From Calocera cornea HHB12733 (taxonomy: Eukaryota; Basidiomycota; Dacrymycetes; Dacrymycetales; Dacrymycetaceae), in contig KV423924.1 in the NCBI GenBank assembly GCA_001632435.1, forward strand, positions 248,001 to 312,000: a DNA stretch of 64,000 nt, written 5' to 3'. The notes below the pieces were generated by a model, which was given only the letters and a program-made list of their open reading frames with translations, did not search any database and was not told where the DNA came from. The stretch's first letter is position 1. Every line of letters starts with the position of its first letter. Of the stretch, positions 23,201-33,220 are shown piece by piece. A program made the position numbers and the translations under genes.

Positions 23201-24047
23201 GCTGGGTTTTATACCTGTGGTGACCGCACCTCCAAGTTGCCTTCATGTCATCTCATTTGTGTCAGCCGCCCTTGGCTCTCCGAGAGAAGCAACAGGGTCC
23301 ACATGGATAGTTGAGTCAGGTTGCCAAAAATTGTATTGCTCAGGGTTTTCATCCGAGAGGGAAGGCGGACAAGGGCCGGTAGTGCACTGGTTTTGTGTCC
23401 AACAAAGGTGAAAGGGAGCTGAGAGCTTGGAAAGAAGCAGGTGCACATGGCTGGTTTTGCAAGCCTATTCACTCAGAGGACCGATATGAGCTCCTGGTCA
23501 GTCAGCAGCTCAGTCAGTGCTTGGTGATGGTTCTGACAGGTTCCCAGCTTGCAGTGCATAAAGGGTGCTTGCAGTCCAGGGTCACTGCAGGTGACCAAAT
23601 ACCCAAAGCCCACTGGAGATACAGGGATCAGAAGATCCCAGTTTCTTTTCTCTTCTACCTGGTAACCGTTCCCACTGCTTTCTGGAAGGCTTCCCAATTG
23701 GACCGCTGGTTCGGGACGGTCGTCATCGTCTCATTCACAGCTTTGTGGACCTCCTCACCTAACGCACGCCGACGGCGACGCCAACGCTCTATCCGCAGTC
23801 CCTCATCGCACCTCCGCCGTGTTCAATGATGGCGTTCTCGGTTCTCGGTGCTCTCATGTCTCGCCGTGGCAATGTTTGGCGCGTCCACCATGGTCCTCGC
23901 GCTCGCTTCACGACGTTGTACCGGAGTCCTCCCGCTTCTCCATTCATCGCTATCAATGGGCATCGGGGATCTTTACTACATTGATCTATATCCGTCAACC
24001 TCTCTACGGATCGCGGGCATACCAGCCTTGATGTACAGCGCGCCGTG
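23201..24047. other. Non-genic region, possible retroelement remnant
   Basis: A short frame at about 23310-23400 reads STWIVESGCQKLYCSGF, reminiscent of the W-x-x-D-S-G-C block at the start of Copia-type proteases but with Glu for Asp and no continuation. Other frames are broken. No intact gene is present. Confidence 0.3.
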
Positions 24048-24462
24048 CTATCGCGCGCGCACCCACTTGCTCTCGATCTCCATGATGCGTACGGATTGCT
24101 TTGCTTGCGACCCTCATCAGCGCCAGCGCCGGTCAACACGCTGGGGGCTCACCTTCTCGTCATAGTCCGTCCACTCGCCCTCTCGGAGTCTCCCAGCTCA
24201 ATCTCCCGGAAGTTTGTCTCACTCTCCGCACCCTTGTATTCCCACAACCCCTGCGGGTCGAACCCAGTGAGCTCGAGACCCTGCAGCGGAGCGTGATGAG
24301 CGGCGCGAAGTACGGCGCGTCGTCCGCCGGGCTTCATAAGCGGTTCCGGAGGATGCCTTGCACCCACGTGGAAGTGATGCTCAAATGGCCCTTCTGCTTC
24401 TGACGGCACGAGGTCGGTTACATTCTCGAGCTCGACCTTGATAGACAACTGAAGACGCTGTT
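24048..24462 (-). pseudogene. UPF0587 (C1orf123/CZIB-like) pseudogene
   Basis: The minus strand reads RLQLSIKVELENVTDLVPSE, the conserved start of UPF0587 proteins, but the initiator ATG is missing (CAACAGCGTCTT). After EHHFHV the part that should carry the two CxxC zinc pairs is gone. Sequence resumes as APYFAPLITLRCR, then one base short GLELTGFDPQGLWEYKGAES. Next comes NFREIELGDSE and, after another one-base shift, EGEWTDYDEK with an intact donor. The expected last exon survives as SVRIMEIESKWVRAR plus stop at 24048-24050. Lost start, two frameshifts and an internal deletion show it is dead. Retained exon-intron structure says it arose by DNA duplication, not by retroposition of a spliced transcript. 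The functional gene must lie elsewhere. Confidence 0.75.
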
Positions 24463-25001
24463 GTTCAAATTCGATCAGAATCAGAGTGCAAACAGTATAT
24501 AGGAACGTGTGTGACAATGAACACTCCAATGCAAATACTGATCGATGCAGTTCTGTGTATGCTTTTCTCAAGCGTGCACAAAGTCCAACTGCTCAGAGCC
24601 CTGGTCCGGTTCAAGCATATCCATGAATATCCGGCTGGATCACCGTGAGGGGTTGTTGGCCGAATACGGCAGTCCGGCATGAGGAGAGAATCTCTATCCG
24701 TGGCGCCGCAGGCCCGGGGCATAACGAGGCAAAAGTCAGGAAATTCAGCCGTTTTATTATGCTTCCGTCCCCCAGGGTGGCAAATTACTGACGAGTCTCA
24801 CGCAGATACAGTAATTCGATGTATGTTGTCCTAATGACAGTAGCTACCGAGTCGAGGAGAGAAAGAGGGGGGAAATTCACTAGAGCATTGCCCCAGATCC
24901 AAGAGGAAGCTCGGCAATGTCTATTACTATAAACAGGAAGTTGACTTAATCTACTTCCCTAACGGGAACGCTTGCAGTAAGACCCAAATCAAGTACTTAT
25001 T

Positions 25002-25062
25002 GGATATCCCTGTTACCGAGCTGTGCTGGTATTGCGCATATGTACACAGCTCCGTCAACGCA
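25002..25062 (+). repeat. Dispersed 61-bp repeat, copy B
   Basis: Partner of 18179-18239, same orientation, about 79 percent identical by eye. It is intergenic here, about 600 bases upstream of MFS copy 2. Confidence 0.5.
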
Positions 25063-25569
25063 AGCAACGTTCGGTGTTGTTACTTACATGACCGAGGAAA
25101 ATTGGGCCAGACCCGACTTATGGCCGCTTTTTACCCCGATAGGACCAATGTGCCCTGAAGCATGGGAGAAGGAGAAGCGTCCACTTGGATCAGCGTTGTC
25201 TGCGCCTTCGATACGGTGACGGCGAGTCATTGCCAACCGCCGCGGTCGTCGGAGACGATGGGCATCTAATTCCTACCCGGGACGCGTGCATCGTGGGCGC
25301 GTCCGCACCGCCTTGCGCGACCTCCCACGCGTCCGCTTACCAAACGCCGTCAGTTTCTGGAAGGGCGGTTCTGCACCTTCCACCCATCCTTGCTGGATGC
25401 AGGCAGGTTGATACCATATCATGGACGCCCGAGTCACCACTTCGTAGGGTGATAAGCTCCATTATCTTTGGCGCGGGCATGGGGACAGCGCCCGAGATTG
25501 CAAGGCCCGGTGGTGCGGTTGGAGCCTTCCGCGATGGGCGATACGCACCGACCGGGCACGTTCACACGC

Positions 25570-25577
25570 TATATAAA
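25570..25577 (+). promoter_or_regulatory. TATA box of MFS copy 2
   Basis: TATATAAA lies about 85 bases before the ATG at 25659, followed by C/T-rich sequence. It is the best core-promoter match in the window. Confidence 0.55.
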
Positions 25578-25658
25578 GATCTGACGCAAAGCAAGGCATT
25601 TCGTCGCATATCACTTCCCTCCCCTCCTGCTATACTCTACCCATATCTCTAGTACTCA

Positions 25659-27526
25659 ATGGCTGAAGAAGTATCTGGTGAAGCTGCTGCCGTTGGTCCT
25701 TCTGAGACGAACACAATCGTAGACGTTCCGAGCGCTCAAGGCGCAGGTGATGTCGCCGACCAAGAGAAGGGCCCGCAGCCTGCACAACCAGTGCATACCA
25801 TCCCAGATGGCGGTTTACGTGCCTGGATGACAGTGCTTGGATCATGGTTCATGTCTTCTGTTTGTTTCGGGTGAGAGCATCCCTGACGCTCTAATGGCTT
25901 GACTGCTTAATCGCTGTCCTTAGATACGTCAATGGATATGGTGTATATCAGACGTACAGCCGATCGTTTCCGCATAACTCGTGCCCGTCACTAATGCTCA
26001 CACAGATATTATGTCGAAACACTCCTTCCCTCATACTCCGCATCAAGCATATCCTGGATCGGCTCCTTGCAGACCTACTTCCTCTTCGCGGTCGGCATCA
26101 TCACCGGCCCGCTCTTCGACCGCGGCTATTTCAGGCACATGATGATCGGCGGCAGCGTCCTCTTCGTCGGCACGCTGTTCGCCCAGGCACAAGTGCAACA
26201 TGACGCCTACTACCAGGTATATGGACCATATTTGCCAGCAGGGTATAGTGCCTGATATATATGAGTAATGCAGGTGTTCCTCAGCCAGGCGGTCGGGCAA
26301 GGTCTGGCCATGGGCATCCTCTTCCTACCGTCTATGGCCGTCATTGGTCATCATTTCCAAAAACGGCGGGCCCTGGCCATGGGAATCGCAGTCTCCGGCT
26401 CCTCAACAGGAGGAATTATCTTCCCAAGTATGTCACTCACACTCTCTACCGGGAGTTTACTCATGATGCGCAGTCATGATCAACAACATCTTCAACGAGC
26501 GCGGGTATGTCTGGGGTGTCCGCGCAGCGGGATTCTTCGTCCTCGGCGCTTGCCTGCTGGGGAACCTCCTGATGCAGCCGCGTTACCCGCCGCAGCATAC
26601 CAGGCCTCCGCCTCCCAGCCTCCTGAAGCTCCTCCGCGACCCGCCATATGTCATCAGTATCGTTGGCTTGTTTTTGTTCGCTCTGGGTCTATGTAAGTCC
26701 CCCTGGCTTGTGCGGATTACCGAAGCTTATACGAGCGTGACTAGTTTTCGTCTGTCAGTACTCCCAATGCACTGCATGCGAAACCGCAACTGAGCACAAT
26801 TACAGTTTTCTACATCCAGCTCTACACCCTGACCCAGGGCATATCGGACAACATCTCCTTTTACACAGCACGTACCCTTCTTGAGTCACCCCTTGGCGAC
26901 ATCTGACTGCTCAAACAGCTCGCATTCGTCAACGCCGCATCCGTCTTTGGCCGAACGGTCCCGAACCTCTTCGCGGACAAGGTCGGGGTCTTCACTGTCC
27001 TCATCCCATCGAGCCTTGTGACCGGCGCGCTCGTATTCGCAATGTTTGGGGTGAAGAGCGTTGGCGCGGTGGTCGTCTTCTGCCTCCTGTACGTCCAACA
27101 GTTGTACACGTTGCTCCGATGCTGACAGGCATGCTGGTAGATACGGCTTCTTCTCAGGAGCTTGTACGCGATCCCGATTTATCCACTTGAGCATTACTCA
27201 CTCCCTAGATGTCAGCTTGTTAACGCCCCTCATGGCTGTCTTGTCCGACCACTTCGCCGAGATGGGTATCCGGATGGGCTTCGCCTTTGCCTGCGTCGGT
27301 CTCGCCGCACTCGTCGGCACGCCGATCGATGGGGCGCTCATAGGCAGCGGGCCGATATACTCTTGGTGGAAGGCGGAGGTGTTCAGTGGTGTACGTCTTC
27401 TTTCGCTGCAACGAGGGATCCGTTGTTGATGCCTGCTCCGCGCAGGTCGTTATGCTCGCCGGATGCGCATTCTTGGTGTATGCTGCCTATTTGCTGGGGA
27501 ACAAAAGGGGCAAGCGTCTGGTCTAA
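25659..27526 (+). CDS. MCT-like MFS transporter, copy 2
   Basis: The only plus-strand member of the six. The start MAEEVSGEAAAVGPSETNTI resembles copies 4 and 5 (MAEE). A cytosolic tail of about 45 residues leads to HTIPDGGLRAWMTVLGSWF. Exons then give GYVNGYGVYQTYYVETLLPS, SISWIGSLQTYFLF, FLSQAVGQGLAMGILFLPSM, HHFQKRRALAMGIAVSGSST, NNIFNERGYVWGVRAAGFF, PPSLLKLLRDPPYVISIVGL, LAFVNAASVFGRTVPNLFAD, YGFFSGAYVSLLTPLMAVLS, FACVGLAALVGTPIDGALIG and SGPIYSWWKAEVFSGV. The last exon gives MLAGCAFLVYAAYLLGN and ends KRGKRLV. It shares GTPIDGAL with copies 4-6. About ten introns; intact. Substrate unknown; related fungal proteins are often annotated as monocarboxylate or riboflavin porters. Confidence 0.88.
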
Positions 27527-27808
27527 CAACCCTCGCATGAGACTCGCAGTGGCCAATTCTACTATAATGCAGGGTAGACGGTCGGGTAGACAGCTCTAGT
27601 AGGCACTCTCAGTCCTTTAATTGAATGACGGAATGCTTACTTTCCTAGGTTATGGCTCGGGCCAGCCTGAGGAAATAACGGATGCTCCGTATAGGCTTCC
27701 TAGCTTCATAGCCGGGGTCAAACTTGAACATTTGGACAATATAAGTCTGCTAAGTAGCCTGGCGACTCATTAAGATACTATACACCCCGGCTTTCGGAAC
27801 CACACTCT
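27527..27808. other. Convergent spacer between MFS copies 2 and 3
   Basis: A 282-base tail-to-tail spacer, AT-richer than the flanks. No gene or inverted repeat is evident. Confidence 0.4.
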
Positions 27809-29759
27809 TTACACCCAGCGCTTCTGCCGTTTCTGCTGCAGAAGATAGCGCGTCGTAGTCATCAGACAGGCGCCTGTGAAGAGTGCAATCTATGAGGCAA
27901 TGAGTGATTTGCGGGCGTCACAGCCATTGCACAACTCACTCCACTGAAAGTTATCGCCTTCCACCAGGAGAAGACCGGTCCACTTCCTATGAGCGCACCA
28001 TTGATGGGGTTTCCGGTGAGCCCTGCGATGCCCATCACACAGAAAGCCAGGCCCATGCGAATCCTACCGTCATATGTGAGCAAACGGTTGAGGTCAGAGT
28101 TGCAACCCATCTCACCCAACTTCTGCCATACTGTCGGCCATTACAACTAGCATCGGTGCGAATAGGCTGAACACTTGTTCAAATGTCAGATAGGTTTATC
28201 TGTCAGAGGTGACGTCAAGACGGCATACCAGCTCCCGAAAATATGCCATATAGAACAGCAAACGCAATCAAACTCCCTTGATCTTTCACTCCAAAGAGTG
28301 CAAATATGAGACCGGCGCTGATGAATTGACTCGGAATCTGGCATGTGATCGGCCCGAATCGGTCTGCAAAGGTGTTTGGGAGGATTCTGAAAACTATCTC
28401 AGCATATATAACAGTCGTGAACAAGATATTGTACCGTCCGAGAACCGAACCGGCGTTCGTGATTGCAATCTGGCGACAGCGTTCGATAAGAACCCATTTG
28501 TATGGTTACAAAATGAATAGCCGCACCGTGTAGAATGCGATTGTTTGGTTCATGCCGTGTGATGTTGCGTACAGTTGCAGATAGAAGACTTAAAGACATC
28601 ATCAATGTCATTCCCTTGTCTATCTCACACTGAGAGCCTCACATGGAAAGACTGCACGAGTATCCAGTCAACTAAGGTGTCTCAATGTAGAACTTGCGAA
28701 AATACGTACAAAGACCCCAACCACTGCAAAGCGCGGATACCATAGATACGACATAGACACGGTCCCGCAAAAGTGTCAAAATGCTCGGTTTTGCCATTGA
28801 TTTGTGGGCTGGGTTGTAGTGAGAGTGCATGAGCAGATTTGCGATGGTGAGGATACCGAGCAGGAAGAATCCCCCGGCGCGCACTCCCCAGCGAAAACTA
28901 TTGGTCTGGAAGACGTTGTTAAGAAGAATGGGAAATATGACACCTCTATGACAGCTTAGTCAGATGGACTGTCACACTGAACCTCTGCTAAACTCACCCA
29001 AGGGCGCCTCCGGTGAACACGATTCCAATCACGAACGCCCTCTTCTTGGCAAAGTGATGTGCCATCACTGCCACTGCCGGCAGGTACATGAGCCCGCAAG
29101 CAATGCCCTGCCCAAGCCCTTGGGAGAGCATGTACTGCGAGTCTGCTTATGCCCCAGTTCTTGGTGAGGTGGCGAATATGCTCACCTGATAATACTTCCC
29201 AGGCTGTGCGCCGCTGAGAGCAAAGCAGCAGCCAACATGAAGTACGCTTCCGGTCACCATGATCGCTCGAAAGTGATGAGCATCAAACAATCTGCCTGCC
29301 GGAACAGCCACGGCAAACATTAGCAGGATCTGTACACCGCCTATCCAGGAGATGTCGGACGCTGTGTAATTCGACAACAGGTCTTCGACATAGAGCGCTT
29401 GGAATACACCGAAGCTGGCGATATAGCTAACGTGATCAAGCATCAGCATCAAAAAATGCGTAAGGATGCACCCATACCCAAAGGTCGACATCATCACAAG
29501 CCAAGCACCGACAACTGGCAATACGATTAGCGAGTGCAGCAGCCACTGGATCACGTGACCTCGTACCGGTAGACCAAGCCTTGAAGCCACCCTCAGGTAT
29601 AACATGGACCTCCTGGACCGCGCCAGAGCTTCCACTACCAGAAGCAGGTGCAGGTGGTGCGGTACCCTTTTCCGCTTCGCTGGGGTCGATTCCCACGAGG
29701 GTGTCGGTCCGTGACAGTCCAGGGCCGGTTTGGGACGGTCGCATTTCTGATGCCGACAT
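27809..29759 (-). CDS. MCT-like MFS transporter, copy 3
   Basis: The start MSASEMRPSQTGPGLSRTDT opens a long Ser/Pro/Gly-rich tail, then VHVIPEGGFKAWSTGT (Glu replaces Asp of the P-D-G-G motif). Later blocks are YIASFGVFQALYVEDLLSNY, SDISWIGGVQILLMFAVAV, LSQGLGQGIACGLMYLPA, HHFAKKRAFVIGIVFTGGA, FRWGVRAGGFFLLGILTIAN, RILPNTFADRFGPITCQIPS, VLYGIFSGAG and IRMGLAFCVMGIAGLTGNP followed by INGALIGSGPVFSWWKAI. The last exon, after TCATAG, gives IALFTGACLMTTTRYLLQQK and ends RQKRWV. It pairs with copy 1 rather than with its convergent neighbour copy 2. About eleven introns. The short stretch after KAWSTGT (about 29450-29570) is awkward to splice by eye, but no certain lesion is seen. Confidence 0.83.
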
Positions 29760-30308
29760 GGTGGGAGTCTCGTACGAAGGGCCACTGAGAGGGGGGTGGC
29801 TATTGATGCGTTCTTGCGGTAATCATTGACAGTGAACGCCTTTTATTACCGCCAGGAACTTGCATCGATGGGGAAACCCCCAAACGATAGACAGGAAGAG
29901 TGCCTTACTAAGCCGTCTTCTTCGTCGCAAGGCACGGCATCAATCTATTTTGCGGAGGGGCGCGAGATGCTGAATAAGCCGAGGGAACCTCCGACATGGC
30001 TCGTGGTCGGTGACAGCCAATGAGCGGCCACGCCTGGCGTCCGGACAGATACCGGCTATTAGACAGGAAAATGGCGTTAAAGAAGCATATTTGCGGACGC
30101 CGAGATTGGTGTAGGGAGTGGGAAGCGATAGCTGATGACCTTGCCCCCATCGCTGCTGCCAGCAGCGCAGCTGGGGCATCGTAGGGGAAACTTTGTCTAT
30201 TCCTTAGCCCCAGCCGCGATTTGGATACACTTGGAACACATACAGAGAATGACGAAAAATACGGGACACAGTGCAACCGGTCAAGGCACTCCCGCGACTT
30301 GCAACTGG
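29760..30308. other. Intergenic region
   Basis: About 550 bases holding the promoter of MFS copy 3 (a minus-strand TAATAAAAG TATA-like run near 29840) and the 3' side of the TRAX gene. No gene is seen. Confidence 0.45.
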
Positions 30309-31407
30309 CTATTCTTCGTCCTGGTCATCGCCGCGATTCCCACGACCATCCCAACCACCTCCGCCCTGACCGTATCCGGTCACATATTGGCTCACGAGCT
30401 CGTCCAGTCGGTCGGGCGAGGCGGCATACTCGTGTTCGCGGATCGACATTGCATAGGTGGCTGACACGGTGTCAACGGCGGAACTCGAGCGGAGAGCAGC
30501 GGGGGATGAGCTCGTCTCTTACCATCTTCAATCTTGCGCAGAGAGCTCGTGGTTGTCTTCTGCTTTTGGTCCATACCACGTATTCGCGGAGCAAACACTT
30601 CAAAGCCTGCAGCGAGTCAGGAGAAGGATCGTTGACCGACGCATATCTTCACTTACTCGCCCGGCAATCACGCACGAAATCACATATCTCTCTAGCTTTG
30701 ACTCGGCCCGCTCGGGTAGTGACGGAGGATATTGCGTATCGCATCAGCTCGCCGGTGAGGTCGGAAATGCCCAGGAGGTAGTCGGAGTATGGCAGTGGGA
30801 AGTACTGGGGTGACGATGAGTAAGATACAGCAGCTGATTCGCAAGAATGCCCACAGGGACACCAGCATCATTCGAAAAGTACGTTTGCATCTTATCATAA
30901 GGTAGGAGCGCGTTATGTTCCAGGTAGTAGGCGAATCCGTATGCCTCAATAAACTCTTGCAACCCCGGCGACCTGCAGCACCGTCAGCCTCGCACACGTC
31001 GACCGGTCAATCCTGCTCACACGGTCCTCTGGAACCTCCAAAAGTCGTTCCCCTGCAGCTGCTCGCTTATGCTCTCGAACAAACCCTTGATCTGCTCCAT
31101 ACTCTCGTACCCCTTCTTCGCGGCGTTCGCGCTCGTCTCGCGCTCGTTGCCGGGCTTGTTGGACGGGTCCGTCATCAGTCTATGCAGGAGGAAGATGCAC
31201 TTCTTGGACAGGCTCGTGATGTCACGCGAGACCTTGGTGAGCGCTTCCCGCCGGTCGTACTGGACGCATATATGAGCGGGCCACGCTGAGCTCGGTGTAC
31301 GGGGTGCATACATATTCGTCCAACTCCTCTCTATAGCCATCGAAGGCGCCCATGATCCCGTCCCTCGACGAGCTGCCCGGCATCGACTGCACCTCTGCCG
31401 TCATCAT
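30309..31407 (-). CDS. Translin family protein (TRAX-like)
   Basis: Translin-associated factor X. With translin it forms the C3PO endoribonuclease, acting on small RNAs and tRNA processing by-products. Exon 1 gives MMTAEVQSMPGSSSRDGIMG and AFDGYREELDEY. After an intron comes YDRREALTKVSRDITSLSKK, then CIFLLHRLMTDP, KKGYESMEQIKGLFESISEQ, NDFWRFQRTV, LQEFIEAYGFAYYLEHNALL and LPLPYSDYLLGISDLTGELM. RYAISSVTTRAGRVKARDIC follows. This alternation and the YLLGISDLTGELMR block are diagnostic of TRAX. The last exon reads CYAMSIREHEYAASPDRLDE and ends in a Gly/Asp-rich tail. About seven introns. It is head-to-head with the TMEM205-like gene across 263 bases. The translin partner gene is not in the window. 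Confidence 0.87.
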
Positions 31408-31670
31408 GAATGTATCGGATGTGCGGCGGCTTGGTTGACGATGTGGTTCAGGAAAGCCACACAGCTAGTCACACTCAGCGGGCCACGGGCTGAGAAGCGC
31501 CCGCCGCGGTCCAGCCTCAGAAGCGCGCATCGCCGTCATCACCAAATGCTTCCGCTCACCAAACTCGCCTTCGCTTCTTCAACAACACGCCCACCACGCA
31601 CCTTGCACGAGTCGCACGACTTCCCCGTCTGTCCTGATCCCCTCTGCATATCAGTGCGTAGACTCCTGCC
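31408..31670. promoter_or_regulatory. Bidirectional promoter region, TRAX / TMEM205-like
   Basis: 263 bases separate two divergent start codons. No TATA box is obvious on either side. Shared cis-control is inferred only from geometry. Confidence 0.4.
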
Positions 31671-32517
31671 ATGACCAACTACACCGTGCTGATCAGGTTT
31701 CCTAAAGACAAGATGGTGCACTACTCTCGCACGCACATGGTCTCCTGGAGCTTGCTCAAGGAGCTCTTTGGGTACGAGGCGCTCTACACGCTCTCCTGGG
31801 GTGCTCTGTTCGGCATGAGTACGCGCCATCCTATCGTCCGAGGAACTTGTCTGATATAATGTGCAGCTTTGTGGGTCACGTTCATTGGCAACTTCCTTGC
31901 CGTCAAGGCTGTCTGTGCGTGCCCTGTGCAAACCATGTCGTCTGCCCGCTGACCACGTTACCAGCTCGCGAGCCCTACCGAAAGCTCACAGCAGCCTGGT
32001 TCCCTGTGTACTTCGGCGTCACCAGCGCGCTCGGGACGTTCATGTTCAGCGTGTACTCATACACGCACCCGGACACCCTCGGGTACATGCTCACCAAGCC
32101 GCTCACGCCGGACGCGCTGCAAGGGTGGGTGCTGGCTATCCTCGCCATCCTGAGCGCCGTGCAGTTCTTCTACATCGCACCGGCGACGGAGAAGGTCATG
32201 TTCAAACGCGCGGCGAAGGAGCGCGCCGAGGGCAAGGCGTTCAGCGACCCTACCGTGAGTGCTGCTAGAGTGCCTTTGTACACTGTGGAGCGTCTTCTGA
32301 TTGATCTCCCCGCTTAATAGGCATCGGATGAGCTGCAGGCGCTTTCGGAGGAGTTCTTCAAGCTCCATGGCTACAGCGTCCTGATGAACACGGTTTCCAT
32401 TGTGCGTGACTTTGAACTTTCTGCGTGGTTTCCGATGGCTGATGGTTGTACGCGGCGCAGATTGCATTGCTCTTCCACGGGCTGTGGATCGGCACGTTCG
32501 GCGCTGCCGGATACTAG
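31671..32517 (+). CDS. TMEM205/DUF4149-like membrane protein
   Basis: A small integral membrane protein of about 200 residues. The start MTNYTVLIRFPKDKMVHYSR is followed by the first helix LYTLSWGALFGM and SLWVTFIGNFLAVKAL, the family hallmark. Later blocks are TAAWFPVYFGVTSALGTFMF, GWVLAILAILSAVQFFYIAP and ATEKVMFKRAAKERAEGKAF. The final exons give LQALSEEFFKLHGYSVLMNT and IALLFHGLWIGTFGAAGY. Four spans match the DUF4149 (TMEM205-like) family. Human TMEM205 is tied to cisplatin resistance, but the fungal role is unknown. A downstream ATG at 31713 is an alternative start. Three to four introns. Confidence 0.82.
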
Positions 32518-33220
32518 GCATGACCATATAAGCAGCATCTCTGAGGAATACAATACGATAGTCCGTAGTCAAGGCTGATGACGGCAATGTGCCATTGTGA
32601 AGTTCGAAGGCCCGGAGGTGGACCCTGGGTAGCGGGGCGCGTGGCCGTATCTGGATTATTACCCCGGCTCCGACCGCCGTCCACCTCCACCGGCACCCTA
32701 CGAAGGGGGCATCGGGCGACTTCGCATCTGGCTCGGGTTGCCGCGCCATCGCCCGCCTTGGAGACGCGTTTTGCAGCGCACTGCGATCAGGGCCCCCGTG
32801 GCGTGGCTGCCGTATTTGTGACATTTGTCCGCGCTCGGGCTGGATAAACATATTCGCACACCATACTCGGCATGGGCGGTAGATACTGCATTGCCCATGT
32901 GAGTGGAATGGTAGTACACTCGGGCAGGAATCCCGTCAGGAGCAGTGATGAGGCTAGCAAGTAAACAATAATCTCAGAAAGTCGCGAACGGCACCGCGTC
33001 ATGGCCGGGACCGAGTGCCCTGGCCGTCGCTGCCGCACTGCACGACTCCACCGCCGCAAGGCAAAAAGTGCGCTAGGCCAGCCAGCCAAATCTCATATCC
33101 CTTACTCCCGTCTCTTTCTTCTTCTTTCACCCGCCCTCACCGCTCAGTTTCCTCTCTCTATACCCCTTACAGTCTACAACTCCTTCCCACCCCCTGTCAC
33201 TTCCACAGTGCTGTACTAGA
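32518..33220. other. Intergenic region upstream of malic enzyme
   Basis: About 700 bases. A strong pyrimidine tract (TCTCTTTCTTCTTCTTTCACCC and following, about 33110-33200) precedes the malic-enzyme ATG, typical of highly expressed fungal genes. No gene is seen. Confidence 0.5.

Larger units (their letters stand above)
24463..25658. other. Intergenic region upstream of MFS copy 2
   Basis: About 1.2 kb, locally AT-richer (24750-25000). It contains dispersed repeat copy B (25002-25062) and the TATA box of MFS copy 2. A long open frame at 25185-25652 has no recognisable features and is probably chance. Confidence 0.5.
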
